Shown one piece after another: positions 56,920-64,000 of a stretch of DNA of 64,000 nucleotides (position 1 is the first letter of the stretch; each line of letters opens with the position of its first letter). Under the pieces are notes generated by a model. It was not told where the DNA came from. It did no database searches and saw only the letters and a list, made by a program, of their open reading frames with translations. The DNA is from a virus: IMG/VR virus record IMGVR_UViG_3300042559_002030, positions 41,444 to 105,443 of that record; one strand, 5' to 3'. The position numbers and the translations under genes are program-made.

Positions 56920-57817
56920 ATTTACAGTAGTACATCGTGCCGACCGCAACAATGTAGGCGACCTTGCCAGTAATCCGTTGCAGTATTTCCTCGAACCAGA
57001 AGAGTATCAAGTAGTTGATATTACTAATATAAAAAATACTGCATACGATCCTACACTGCCGATGGTTGTAGGTGGGGGTGGCTTGATTGCTAACGAGTTT
57101 TTTAATGATGCCATTGAATCGGTATTGCCGTCAGCTGATTTATATCAATTAATTCAAATACAAAAACATAAATGGGATCTGAGAGATCCGGCAAATAAAA
57201 AATCACATAAGGAATTTATGTTTGCCCATAGAGAGTTTATTAAAAAATATATGATGCAACTTGCGCCTGCACAGGCCAAACGATACATATGGGGTGCAGG
57301 GCATAACGGTCCGTTGGATAAACGTGGCGATGCGGCAGTTGAATATCCAGATTGGCTCATGAAGTTTGACGAAGTTGGTATCCGCGACTGGAATCAAAAT
57401 CAGCCATGGGTGCCGTGTGCCAGTTGTATGCACCCGGCATTTGATGAAAAATATGCAATTAAAAATGATGTTATATTTTTTGAACATAAAAAACAGTTGA
57501 TTAAAAACTTCGGCAATGACAGTATACCGCGGTTTGTGAATTCTGGAAGCAACATAGATCAGTCTATTGAACTCCTGGGCAGTGCTAACATAATTTTAAC
57601 CAATAGTTATCATGGCGCTTATTGGGGTGCGCTGTTGGGTAAGAAAGTTATTGTAGTCGACGCATGGAGTAGTAAATTTTTAAATATGAAACATGTTCCG
57701 TATATGTTAAAGCGCGATGGTGACTGGAAAGATGTAGTTGATGATGTTATAATAAGTGACCATGCTCTAGAAGAATGTCGGCTTGCTACTACGGAATTTT
57801 GGGAAAAGATTAAATGA
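56906..57817 (+). CDS. Polysaccharide pyruvyltransferase family protein
   Basis: 303 residues from the ATG at 56906 (overlap of 14 bases with the GT8 gene). Family pattern: NNVGDLASNPLQYF, VVGGGGLI, WGAGHNG, GIRDW, SCMHP, then SNIDQSIELLGSANIILTNSYHGAYWGALLGKKVIVVD. Family members add pyruvate ketals to polysaccharides such as exopolysaccharide or cell-wall glycan; related GT-B-like forms exist. A phage copy is unusual. ATGA overlap with the next gene. Confidence 0.85.
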   Translation: MTKLKFTVVHRADRNNVGDLASNPLQYFLEPEEYQVVDITNIKNTAYDPTLPMVVGGGGLIANEFFNDAIESVLPSADLYQLIQIQKHKWDLRDPANKKSHKEFMFAHREFIKKYMMQLAPAQAKRYIWGAGHNGPLDKRGDAAVEYPDWLMKFDEVGIRDWNQNQPWVPCASCMHPAFDEKYAIKNDVIFFEHKKQLIKNFGNDSIPRFVNSGSNIDQSIELLGSANIILTNSYHGAYWGALLGKKVIVVDAWSSKFLNMKHVPYMLKRDGDWKDVVDDVIISDHALEECRLATTEFWEKIK

Positions 57818-58722
57818 AATTAATAGCATATCTATCAACTATTCCGCCGAGTAAAAAAAGTCAGCATAAATTTGAATTGTTAACAAGATTTGTCAGTGGA
57901 GTAAACGCATACGGAGACACTGGCGTAGTTAGTTCATCCCCAGTTCTGAGCAACTGCGAAGTAGCATTTATACAAGGATGGCCGCATGCCACCGGAAAAC
58001 AAGGTACCCACAATCTATTTAGATCAGCAGTACACGAATATCAGAAAAAAAATAACAATAGATTACTTGTAGTAGATAGCAACTTGTTTAACTATCGTGG
58101 CAAAAATGAGTATTCTAGATACAGTTTCGACGGAGTTTTCCCGAACACAGGGACATATTTCTGGGATAATCCAGATCCTGCTCGCTGGCAGTCTATAAGT
58201 CGCAACACTGGCATTGGGTTGAAGGATTGGCGACAAAATGGCAAACATATATTGGTGTGCTTGCAGCGCAACGGCGGTTGGAGCATGGGCACATACGACA
58301 TAGTTGATTGGGCTACAAAAACCATTGCCAAACTGCAACAAGCAACAGATCGCCCTATTGTACTGCGACCGCATCCAGGAGACAAAGCCGCAAGACAACA
58401 CATCGGTAGCGTTGATCATTTTCGTAATGTATCATTGTCTCGGCCTGATTCTACACTAATAGACGATCTCCGAAACTGTTGGGCTGTGGTAAATCACAAT
58501 TCCAGTCCCACTGTAGGATCTGTAATAGAAGGATATCCAATTTTTGTCACTGATCCAGATCGTAGTCAAGCTGCTGCTGTGGCCAACACAGATCTAAGAT
58601 TGATAGAAAATCCCGCTATGCCAGATAGACAAGCATGGATAGAACGCATTGCCATGTGCCATTGGAATCACACAGAAGTCGTGTCAGGCGCAGCCTGGCA
58701 ACACATTAAAAAATATATCTAA
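57814..58722 (+). CDS. Capsule-polysaccharide-type glycosyltransferase
   Basis: 302 residues. GT-B-like C-terminal half with RPIVLRPHPGDKA, WAVVNHNSSPTVGSVIEGYPIFVTD, as in KpsC/KpsS/LpsB-type capsule polysaccharide transferases. Paralogue of 61963-62805: both end PDRxAWxExxA...W. Convergent with 58719 (overlap of 4 bases). Probably builds part of a surface or virion glycan. Confidence 0.75.
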   Translation: MKLIAYLSTIPPSKKSQHKFELLTRFVSGVNAYGDTGVVSSSPVLSNCEVAFIQGWPHATGKQGTHNLFRSAVHEYQKKNNNRLLVVDSNLFNYRGKNEYSRYSFDGVFPNTGTYFWDNPDPARWQSISRNTGIGLKDWRQNGKHILVCLQRNGGWSMGTYDIVDWATKTIAKLQQATDRPIVLRPHPGDKAARQHIGSVDHFRNVSLSRPDSTLIDDLRNCWAVVNHNSSPTVGSVIEGYPIFVTDPDRSQAAAVANTDLRLIENPAMPDRQAWIERIAMCHWNHTEVVSGAAWQHIKKYI

Positions 58723-59357
58723 ATCCAGTGTTGCGCCACCAATGGATGATGCAGCATAGTGCTGGGTTTTTGATTATTTTTTCTAAAATGTAATATTTTA
58801 ACCAATTCAAGATTGTCTAACTGTCGTTTATGTGCAATCTGCATCCACTCAGTAGGTAAGAAATCAGTGAATAATTCATGGTCAACATGCTGGCTTATCA
58901 GTGCTTGATCACCGTACAGCGGCACCTGGCCATACAAAGATTTCCAGTGGTCCAATGGACGAGATTGATATATTTCCCATAAGTGACTGTGGTCACCTTG
59001 CCACCACATCATGGCACTTGAGTGAATGTGTTTGTCTGCTTCATACCACATTACAAAAGTTTTGGATTGGCAAGCTGAAACAATTTCATCTATGTTTGAA
59101 CAAATTACAGTGTCAAGATCCAGATACAGCACAGGTTCAGAAAACACCCCAGGCTTGAACAACTGTAGTTTTGCCCAAAATCCTGTACCAGTTGCATCCA
59201 ACGGGATTCGGTCAACTGCAACTTCACAGTCACTCAGACACACAAAGCGGTGGGGCACTGTTAAGTTTCTTGCCACTGCTCTCTGCAGTTTGGCAACCCA
59301 TTCTGCATCATAATTTACTTTGCCGCCGTGTCGCAGTACGCATACAACATTAATCAC
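58719..59357 (-). CDS. Glycosyltransferase with DxD, GT8-like
   Basis: 212 residues from GTG at 59357, which overlaps the stop of the methyltransferase gene; the ORF can be extended upstream but that would run deep into it. RFVCLSDCEV, PVLYLDLDTVICSNIDEI (DxD), SSAMMWWQGDHSHLW, YGDQALISQH. Similar to the 53898 protein; they look like duplicates. Donor and acceptor unknown. Confidence 0.8.
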   Translation of the reverse strand: MINVVCVLRHGGKVNYDAEWVAKLQRAVARNLTVPHRFVCLSDCEVAVDRIPLDATGTGFWAKLQLFKPGVFSEPVLYLDLDTVICSNIDEIVSACQSKTFVMWYEADKHIHSSAMMWWQGDHSHLWEIYQSRPLDHWKSLYGQVPLYGDQALISQHVDHELFTDFLPTEWMQIAHKRQLDNLELVKILHFRKNNQKPSTMLHHPLVAQHWI

Positions 59358-59892
59358 AATATTTCTCAAGCACCAGTAATCCAGATCCACGATTGCAATG
59401 TTCAACTATGTGCCATTGGTGATTTTCCGACAAAAAATCACAGGCCGCCTGAAACACACCAGGCCAATCAGTGGTATCATGAAAAATAATATATCGTTTA
59501 ACTTTGTTACTGTGTCGGGCCAGTTCAGCAGCAGTGTGCTTTTTTTTATGCACAGTATCAATAAACAACAGGTCAGTTGGTTCTATGTCTACGGCTAGAC
59601 TATCACCTATGATGAATTCAAAATCAATTTGATGTTGTGTTGCATGTTGGTTAAGTCTGTCCAACACTGTGAGATTTTCATCAGTGATGTCATAGCTACG
59701 CAATTTTTTTGGATTGCCAGCCAAGAATGCAGCAGTACTCAATCCAGTGTACACTCCAAACTCTACAATGCTGTCAACTTTGGCCGCGTATTTTGTGTAT
59801 GTGTCAAATCGGCTAGGACTGTCGCCTAACCAATCAGTTGGAGTTATTTTTAAAGATAAAAAATCATCTCGTAGTTGTGTTATAGTTTTCAT
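59350..59892 (-). CDS. Class I SAM methyltransferase
   Basis: 180 residues. SIVEFGVYTGLSTAAFL (motif I), SYDITDEN, IDFEFIIGDS, DLLFIDTVHKKKHTAAEL (motif IV-V) match Methyltransf_24-type enzymes found in glycan or cephalosporin-type clusters. Likely methylates a sugar or amino sugar in the island. ATGA overlap with 59889 gene. Confidence 0.82.
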   Translation of the reverse strand: MKTITQLRDDFLSLKITPTDWLGDSPSRFDTYTKYAAKVDSIVEFGVYTGLSTAAFLAGNPKKLRSYDITDENLTVLDRLNQHATQHQIDFEFIIGDSLAVDIEPTDLLFIDTVHKKKHTAAELARHSNKVKRYIIFHDTTDWPGVFQAACDFLSENHQWHIVEHCNRGSGLLVLEKYCD

Positions 59893-60434
59893 TTTTTCAT
59901 CCAGTATACACCTAATTTACTTTTTCTACTTTTAAGGTAATGATGTTTTATATAATGGGACCAGGTGTCCATCACTTCTGCATGGCTCCAGTCATCCTTT
60001 ACATGCGCCTCGTAAGGGTTGTCGTATGCATGTTCGTCTTGCGGCATGTGTACAATTGGAATGCTCGCAATCAACACATCCGAAACTGACAAAATTTTAT
60101 CTACCAATGTCATTGCCTGTTCTTTTGTGATATGTTCCAGTACATCTCCGGCAATTACAACACTAACAGGTCCCAGAGCTTCCCAATTTACTTCACGCAC
60201 ATCTTGATTAATAATTTGATCGTATCGCTGTTCTAGATTGTATTTTTTTATGTATGGCTCCCATACTTCTATACCAATCCAATAAGCAGAGTTGCAGCAG
60301 TTGTGTTGTTCTTTAATGAGATTGACGTAGGTACCAGACCCGGGTCCAATGTCAACAATTTTTGTAATTTTTTCATGGTGTTCTTGAAACCACGCAAGCG
60401 TTTCTGATTTACCTGTTTTTAAACTGTATGACAT
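59889..60434 (-). CDS. Class I SAM methyltransferase
   Basis: 181 residues. KIVDIGPGSGTYVNLI (motif I), YWIGIEVWEPYIKKY (acidic motif II region), VVIAGDVLEHITKEQ (motif IV). A small methyltransferase of the type in polysaccharide clusters; could act on sugar, lipid carrier or protein. Coupled to its neighbour by ATGA. Confidence 0.82.
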   Translation of the reverse strand: MSYSLKTGKSETLAWFQEHHEKITKIVDIGPGSGTYVNLIKEQHNCCNSAYWIGIEVWEPYIKKYNLEQRYDQIINQDVREVNWEALGPVSVVIAGDVLEHITKEQAMTLVDKILSVSDVLIASIPIVHMPQDEHAYDNPYEAHVKDDWSHAEVMDTWSHYIKHHYLKSRKSKLGVYWMKK

Positions 60435-60437
60435 TGA

Positions 60438-61118
60438 TTAATTTTCCTTATCCCAAATTTTAGTTTTAATGAGGCTGGATCTACCGTGTGTTCTTTCTCT
60501 ATCCTGTGCCTGTCCCATCATGTAATTATGTATTTGAATTTTTACTATGTATTGATTTATTGCGTTGTCTGCCGGCAGGAATGATTGATGATAAAAATCT
60601 ACAAGTTTCTGTGCAGCATGTGGTTTTATTGCATAGCCGGCGGCGCCGGGAAGGCTGCTGCGTTGATAGTATTCAGCTGTGGGATCACCTGTAGGAGATT
60701 CTAAATAATGCTTGTATTTTTCCATTTTCTTAGTATGACTACTAGCCAGAATCAAAACATCAGTCCATTCAACCGGGTAGTACGGGCGAATTACATGAGC
60801 ATCGTCTTCCCATATTACAATGGGTTGATCAGAGTTTGCACAAAGTTTCCATAGTCTGTAATGACTATCAAAACATCCGACTATGCCCGGAGTTGTGCGG
60901 TCTTGCTTGCACTGATCCAAAAACGGTACATCGGGTCCTTTAAACCCCCAAGGATGGCACTGTCGATTATTTTTTTGATATTGTATCAGTGCTTGATCTC
61001 CGTAAGAGCCTTCAAACAATTCGGCTTCTATTTTAAAATTAGACAGTTCTTTTTGTAAACGAAGGCCACTATTCAAACTTGCAGGAATATTACTTAAACA
61101 AATGATGTAGCTTTTCAT
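60438..61118 (-). CDS. Glycosyltransferase family 25 (LPS-type)
   Basis: 226 residues from the ATG at 61118 (ATGA overlap). YIICLSNIPASLN, GIVGCFDSHYRLWKLCANSDQPIVIWEDDA, YPVEWTDVLIL and PGAAGYAIKPHAAQKLVDF are the GT25 pattern (e.g., LPS and collagen galactosyltransferases): retaining enzymes with EDD-type acidic motif. Fits addition of galactose or glucose to a surface glycan. Confidence 0.87.
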   Translation of the reverse strand: MKSYIICLSNIPASLNSGLRLQKELSNFKIEAELFEGSYGDQALIQYQKNNRQCHPWGFKGPDVPFLDQCKQDRTTPGIVGCFDSHYRLWKLCANSDQPIVIWEDDAHVIRPYYPVEWTDVLILASSHTKKMEKYKHYLESPTGDPTAEYYQRSSLPGAAGYAIKPHAAQKLVDFYHQSFLPADNAINQYIVKIQIHNYMMGQAQDRERTHGRSSLIKTKIWDKEN

Positions 61119-61921
61119 TGCCAATACGCCTCTGTTCTTTTAATTTTTAAATCGCTTAATTTACTACGACCCAATGACTTGCGATCACCTTTCAAGTGAT
61201 CTAGATAGGCACCCCATTCACTGTTGATCAACGGATGGCCTTCGCCCGAAATCAAATGGCTACTCCAATCGTGTTGTTCCAACGTCATTGATTTACGCAC
61301 AACATCAAACACAAAACTGTCGTGCCATTCTTTCATGGTGAATATTCCGTTGTCTGCATCGTCGTACACACGCTGAAACTCTTTGAGAAATTTTGATGTG
61401 GCCGGAGAACGCAGATTCATAGCATACAACCCGCATTCGGTGTATTTGCCTTTGCGACCCAAGAAACAAATGTCAGCTGCGGCGGGACACAAATTGTGTA
61501 ATTGCGCCATCGAGATAGGACTATGACACACAGTGTCAGCATCCATCCATATCAGCCAATCAGTTGCAGCATGGGCAGCAGCAAATATAGCATATACTTT
61601 GTGAGCAAAGCGTACAGCATTCCATTTGAATCCTTTGGCAGCGTCTTTGCGGTTGTTTCTTGTGGGGTCAGCAGACACATCACCATTGGCCTTGGGAACA
61701 CCGCGCCATTTTGTTTTGAATGCCACTAGTTCTGGACTGTCCCGATGCAGATCTAACACACGCAAGTTGGGTGCAGATTCAACGACAGTGCAATCTTCAG
61801 CATACACTATCAAGTCAACTTCTGCAGGCCATGTGTTCAGGAATGTTTCGATCATTCTTTTGCCGTATTTTTTGTAGCCAGATGCGTTGAATGTGGTGAC
61901 CACAGAGAATTTACGACTCAT
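61115..61921 (-). CDS. Glycosyltransferase-like phage protein
   Basis: 268 residues. FSVVTTFNASGYKKYGKRMIETF, WLIWMDADTVCHSPI (DxD), FKWNAVRFAHKVYA and ECGLYAMNLRS. This type is common in marine T4-like phages next to glycan genes. A ribosome site AAGGAAAAC precedes it. Donor and acceptor unknown. Confidence 0.82.
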   Translation of the reverse strand: MSRKFSVVTTFNASGYKKYGKRMIETFLNTWPAEVDLIVYAEDCTVVESAPNLRVLDLHRDSPELVAFKTKWRGVPKANGDVSADPTRNNRKDAAKGFKWNAVRFAHKVYAIFAAAHAATDWLIWMDADTVCHSPISMAQLHNLCPAAADICFLGRKGKYTECGLYAMNLRSPATSKFLKEFQRVYDDADNGIFTMKEWHDSFVFDVVRKSMTLEQHDWSSHLISGEGHPLINSEWGAYLDHLKGDRKSLGRSKLSDLKIKRTEAYWQ

Positions 61922-61962
61922 TGTTTTCCTTATAACTAAGTGTATATTTAACCGGGTATATT

Positions 61963-62805
61963 ATGAGAGTAAGTATTTTTGACCAATATGGCGCACTCAA
62001 CAGCGGGCCTGTGTTTGACGCCATTAGAACAGGTCTTGACCAACTGGGTATCAAGCATAACAACATGGACAGTTCGGCAGATGTTGCTGTTATCTGGAGT
62101 CAGTTGTGGCACGGCCGCATGAAGCACAATCGTGAAATATGGCAAACATTTAGAAACAGCGGAAGGCCTGTGATAGTGGCCGAGGTGGGCATGCTGCGGC
62201 GCGGCAGCACATGGAAATTGGGATTGAACGGAACCGGCAGCACTGCTTATTATGGCACTGAGTTGATACCAGGTCGTGCAGCCAACCTACGACTGACAGC
62301 CAAGCCCTGGACCAACACTGGATACAATATTGTCATTGCAGCACAGCGTTCAGAAAGTGAACAATGGGCTGGACAACCGCCCACTGTGGCCTGGCTGACA
62401 GAAACTGCTGGCAAGATTAGAGAATATACAGATCGACCCATTGTTATACGGCCACACCCAAGACAGCGTATAGGTGCAGTGCCAGGTTGTGTTATACAAA
62501 TGCCCACGCCGGTTCAGGGAACCTATGATAACTTTGACTATGATCGGTGTTTGGCCACTGCGTGGGCTGTGATCAATCACAACAGCGGACCTGGCTCACA
62601 AGCAGTGTTGGCTGGTGTTCCGGCGTTTGTCAATTCAACCAGTTTGGCTGCACCAGTGGGCAATTTAGATCTGTCCCGTATCAACGATCCTGCCAGACCA
62701 GATCGTACAGCATGGCTGGAACAGCTGGCACATACCGAATGGTATACAGAAGAAATTGCCTCTGGTTTACCGCTTGGCCGTTTATTGTTGCCCCATCCGG
62801 GATAA
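61963..62805 (+). CDS. Capsule-polysaccharide-type glycosyltransferase
   Basis: 280 residues, paralogue of 57814-58722. DRPIVIRPHPRQRIG, WAVINHNSGPGSQAVLAGVPAFV, then NLDLSRINDPARPDRTAWLEQLA. GT-B type C-domain. No ribosome site; starts 42 bases from the divergent 61921 gene. Ends 24 bases into the convergent methyltransferase gene. Recent duplication of one GT gene or two imports. Confidence 0.75.
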   Translation: MRVSIFDQYGALNSGPVFDAIRTGLDQLGIKHNNMDSSADVAVIWSQLWHGRMKHNREIWQTFRNSGRPVIVAEVGMLRRGSTWKLGLNGTGSTAYYGTELIPGRAANLRLTAKPWTNTGYNIVIAAQRSESEQWAGQPPTVAWLTETAGKIREYTDRPIVIRPHPRQRIGAVPGCVIQMPTPVQGTYDNFDYDRCLATAWAVINHNSGPGSQAVLAGVPAFVNSTSLAAPVGNLDLSRINDPARPDRTAWLEQLAHTEWYTEEIASGLPLGRLLLPHPG

Positions 62806-63540
62806 ACTTTTATCAATCCACTGTAGCACAAGGTCTTGTTGCCGTATCATACCGTGGCGCTGTATACTGGTCATTGCTGTTTCTGGCAGTAGATCCTTTT
62901 CTGCCAATTCATACCATGTGGTAGTGCTGTATGGCATAGGAGCATGGGCACTCTTGTAGGCAATCACATGTATAAAATCATCGTCTGGCCGCTTTAGAAA
63001 AAAGCCCGAATTGCAATCCCACCCATTCACTGCCAGCATGTGAATCAAACTGACCACTGTGTGATGATAATAGCATCCAGCGGGCTGCACAAACGACAGT
63101 TGGCGAATGTCCATGTTGGTGGTCTGCGGAATTGCCATTACCAACATGGCGCCATCTTCGGCAATGCTGTTCCATTTACCTAGAGTTTCTAGTGGATTTA
63201 CGCAATACTGAAAAGCATCGTGACACCACAGCACATCAAACTTTGTCTTTTTTGGTAGCCGGTTGACTTGTTCAAAGTCAATCAGTTGATGCGTGATATT
63301 TGGATATTTTTTAAACATCGATGGTGCGTTGGCAATGTCAACTCCGGTGCAACGAATGTTCAACGGTTGCGGCGCATCCTCTCTGGTGGTTCTAGTTGCC
63401 CACCATTCTAGATCCATACCGCTGCCACAACCAAGATCAACCAGTGTACCAATGCTTTCCATGAAGTCATCATACTCGGCCAATGTGTTGAGAGTTTGTA
63501 AACTGTGTTCGTGCCGTTCTTGGTCGTTTCTAAATGTCAT
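62782..63540 (-). CDS. SAM-dependent methyltransferase
   Basis: 252 residues. LVDLGCGSGMDLEWW (motif I), CTGVDIANAPSMFKKYP, FDVLWCHDAFQYCVNPLETLGKWNSIAEDG (motif IV), then a phage-specific C-terminal part. Methyltransf_11/23-like. ATGA-type overlap with uvsY upstream, so it is likely co-transcribed with the recombination gene; the substrate may be sugar or nucleotide-linked. Confidence 0.83.
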   Translation of the reverse strand: MTFRNDQERHEHSLQTLNTLAEYDDFMESIGTLVDLGCGSGMDLEWWATRTTREDAPQPLNIRCTGVDIANAPSMFKKYPNITHQLIDFEQVNRLPKKTKFDVLWCHDAFQYCVNPLETLGKWNSIAEDGAMLVMAIPQTTNMDIRQLSFVQPAGCYYHHTVVSLIHMLAVNGWDCNSGFFLKRPDDDFIHVIAYKSAHAPMPYSTTTWYELAEKDLLPETAMTSIQRHGMIRQQDLVLQWIDKSLSRMGQQ

Positions 63541-63989
63541 AGTTGTATGTCTTCCATCCCAGCAGCTCGTAATCTTACCACATGTCCCAGCATGAAGTTT
63601 TTACTTTCCATGGCTTTCATAATGCCCAAGTAACGATTTCTCAAGTAGGCCACTTCGTTGATGATAGTTTCAAAGTCAATCACTTCGTCTTCGCCATCCA
63701 CATATTTTTCAGCATCTCTGCTGGTCAATGCTCTAGCATATGCTTCGAGATATTTTTGAAAATGTTTTCGACGAATCTTGCGTAGCTGTATGTTGAGATG
63801 ATTTAATACTGCTTCAATTTCTTGAAGCTGATTAAATCTATGTTCTGTAATGCCCGGCAGTGCTGAGATATTTCGTTCAACCATGCCGCCAATGGCGCAA
63901 TCACGGCGTGCAGCAGTGAGTTCTTGCTCAAAGTGAGCAATGAAATCTGGGATTGCTCCCAGATCACTAGTGACACGGCTGAGCCACAT
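63537..63989 (-). CDS. uvsY: UvsY-like recombination mediator
   Basis: 150 residues as seen; upstream codons at the window edge are open, so the start is provisional. HFQKYLEAYARALTSRDAEKYVDG and INEVAYLRNRYLGIMKAMESKNFMLGHVVRLRAAGME match the cyanophage UvsY pattern as I remember it (T4 UvsY 137 residues). Loads UvsX recombinase onto gp32-coated single strands. Continues a replication-recombination block leftward and beyond the window. Confidence 0.87.
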   Translation of the reverse strand: MWLSRVTSDLGAIPDFIAHFEQELTAARRDCAIGGMVERNISALPGITEHRFNQLQEIEAVLNHLNIQLRKIRRKHFQKYLEAYARALTSRDAEKYVDGEDEVIDFETIINEVAYLRNRYLGIMKAMESKNFMLGHVVRLRAAGMEDIQL

Positions 63990-64000
63990 GATTAATCTTC

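Noticed and set aside
1-64000. Bacterial chromosome or prophage instead of a lytic phage
   Set aside because: pstS, iscU, clpX and nrdAB alone could be host, but UvsW, UvsY, gp41/gp61-like genes, PAAR tip, T4 late boxes and overlapping small early genes occur throughout; no integrase, repressor or att-like repeats seen.

Overview
The window looks like part of the genome of a large T4-like myovirus (marine/freshwater cyanophage-pelagiphage type gene set) that infects a proteobacterium. The phage call rests on a T4-type replication and recombination set (UvsY, UvsW, gp41-like helicase, gp61-like primase, ATP-dependent DNA ligase, NrdA/NrdB/glutaredoxin), tail and baseplate genes (PAAR spike tip, pectate-lyase-fold spike, several virion-like proteins), near-continuous minus-strand coding with ATGA or TAATG overlaps, and T4-like NATAAATA late-promoter boxes. 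The host guess rests on PstS and IscU, which read like proteobacterial proteins (IscU is very close to the E. coli protein as I remember it). No tRNA, CRISPR array or insertion sequence was found, and no gap over 300 bases lacks a gene.

Layout. 1-6.3 kb: a truncated hypothetical gene, then pstS on the plus strand behind a Pho-box-like direct repeat; facing it is a late minus-strand operon with two exported proteins (one with eight 22-residue Cys/Tyr repeats), a coiled-coil membrane protein, a DUF4337 protein and a fatty-acid desaturase. 6.4-9.7 kb: a metallophosphoesterase and a proteostasis block of ClpS, Hsp20 and ClpX. 9.7-18.1 kb: a large membrane protein, many small early genes, DNA ligase and tiny membrane peptides, expressed from near-identical sigma70 promoters. 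18.1-28.2 kb: a virion protein, PAAR tip, glutaredoxin, PGDYG protein, NrdB, an alarmone-hydrolase-like HD protein, NrdA, tail spike and a RecB-like nuclease. 28.2-30.8 kb: a coupled IscU-IscA-radical SAM operon and a cold-shock protein. 30.9-37.7 kb: structural-type proteins and a fused double nucleotidyltransferase. 37.8-42.9 kb: an AT-rich four-gene cassette around a twitch-type radical SAM enzyme, placed directly downstream of the gp41 helicase and gp61 primase genes in the same overlapping operon. 43-53.9 kb: virion proteins, a DnaE-like fragment, UvsW, an AT-rich 2OG-oxygenase cassette, an AAA+ ATPase and small early genes. 53.9-63.5 kb: a glycan island with seven glycosyltransferase-like or polysaccharide-type genes, a pyruvyltransferase-family protein, a cytidylyltransferase-cupin fusion and three methyltransferases. 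UvsY is at the right edge.

How it may work together. Early genes seem to be transcribed by unmodified host RNA polymerase from strong TTGACN-17-TATAAT promoters that often sit directly behind a terminator; late genes use NATAAATA boxes, some so close to the start codon that the mRNA could be leaderless. The phage appears to carry tools for phosphate starvation (PstS), deoxynucleotide supply (RNR plus glutaredoxin), alarmone removal, protein quality control (Hsp20, ClpX, ClpS), Fe-S supply (IscU, IscA) for its own radical SAM enzymes, lipid desaturation and surface-glycan remodelling. The least explained parts are the IscU-IscA-radical SAM operon, the radical SAM cassette next to the replisome genes, the 2OG-oxygenase cassette, and the Cys-repeat exported protein.
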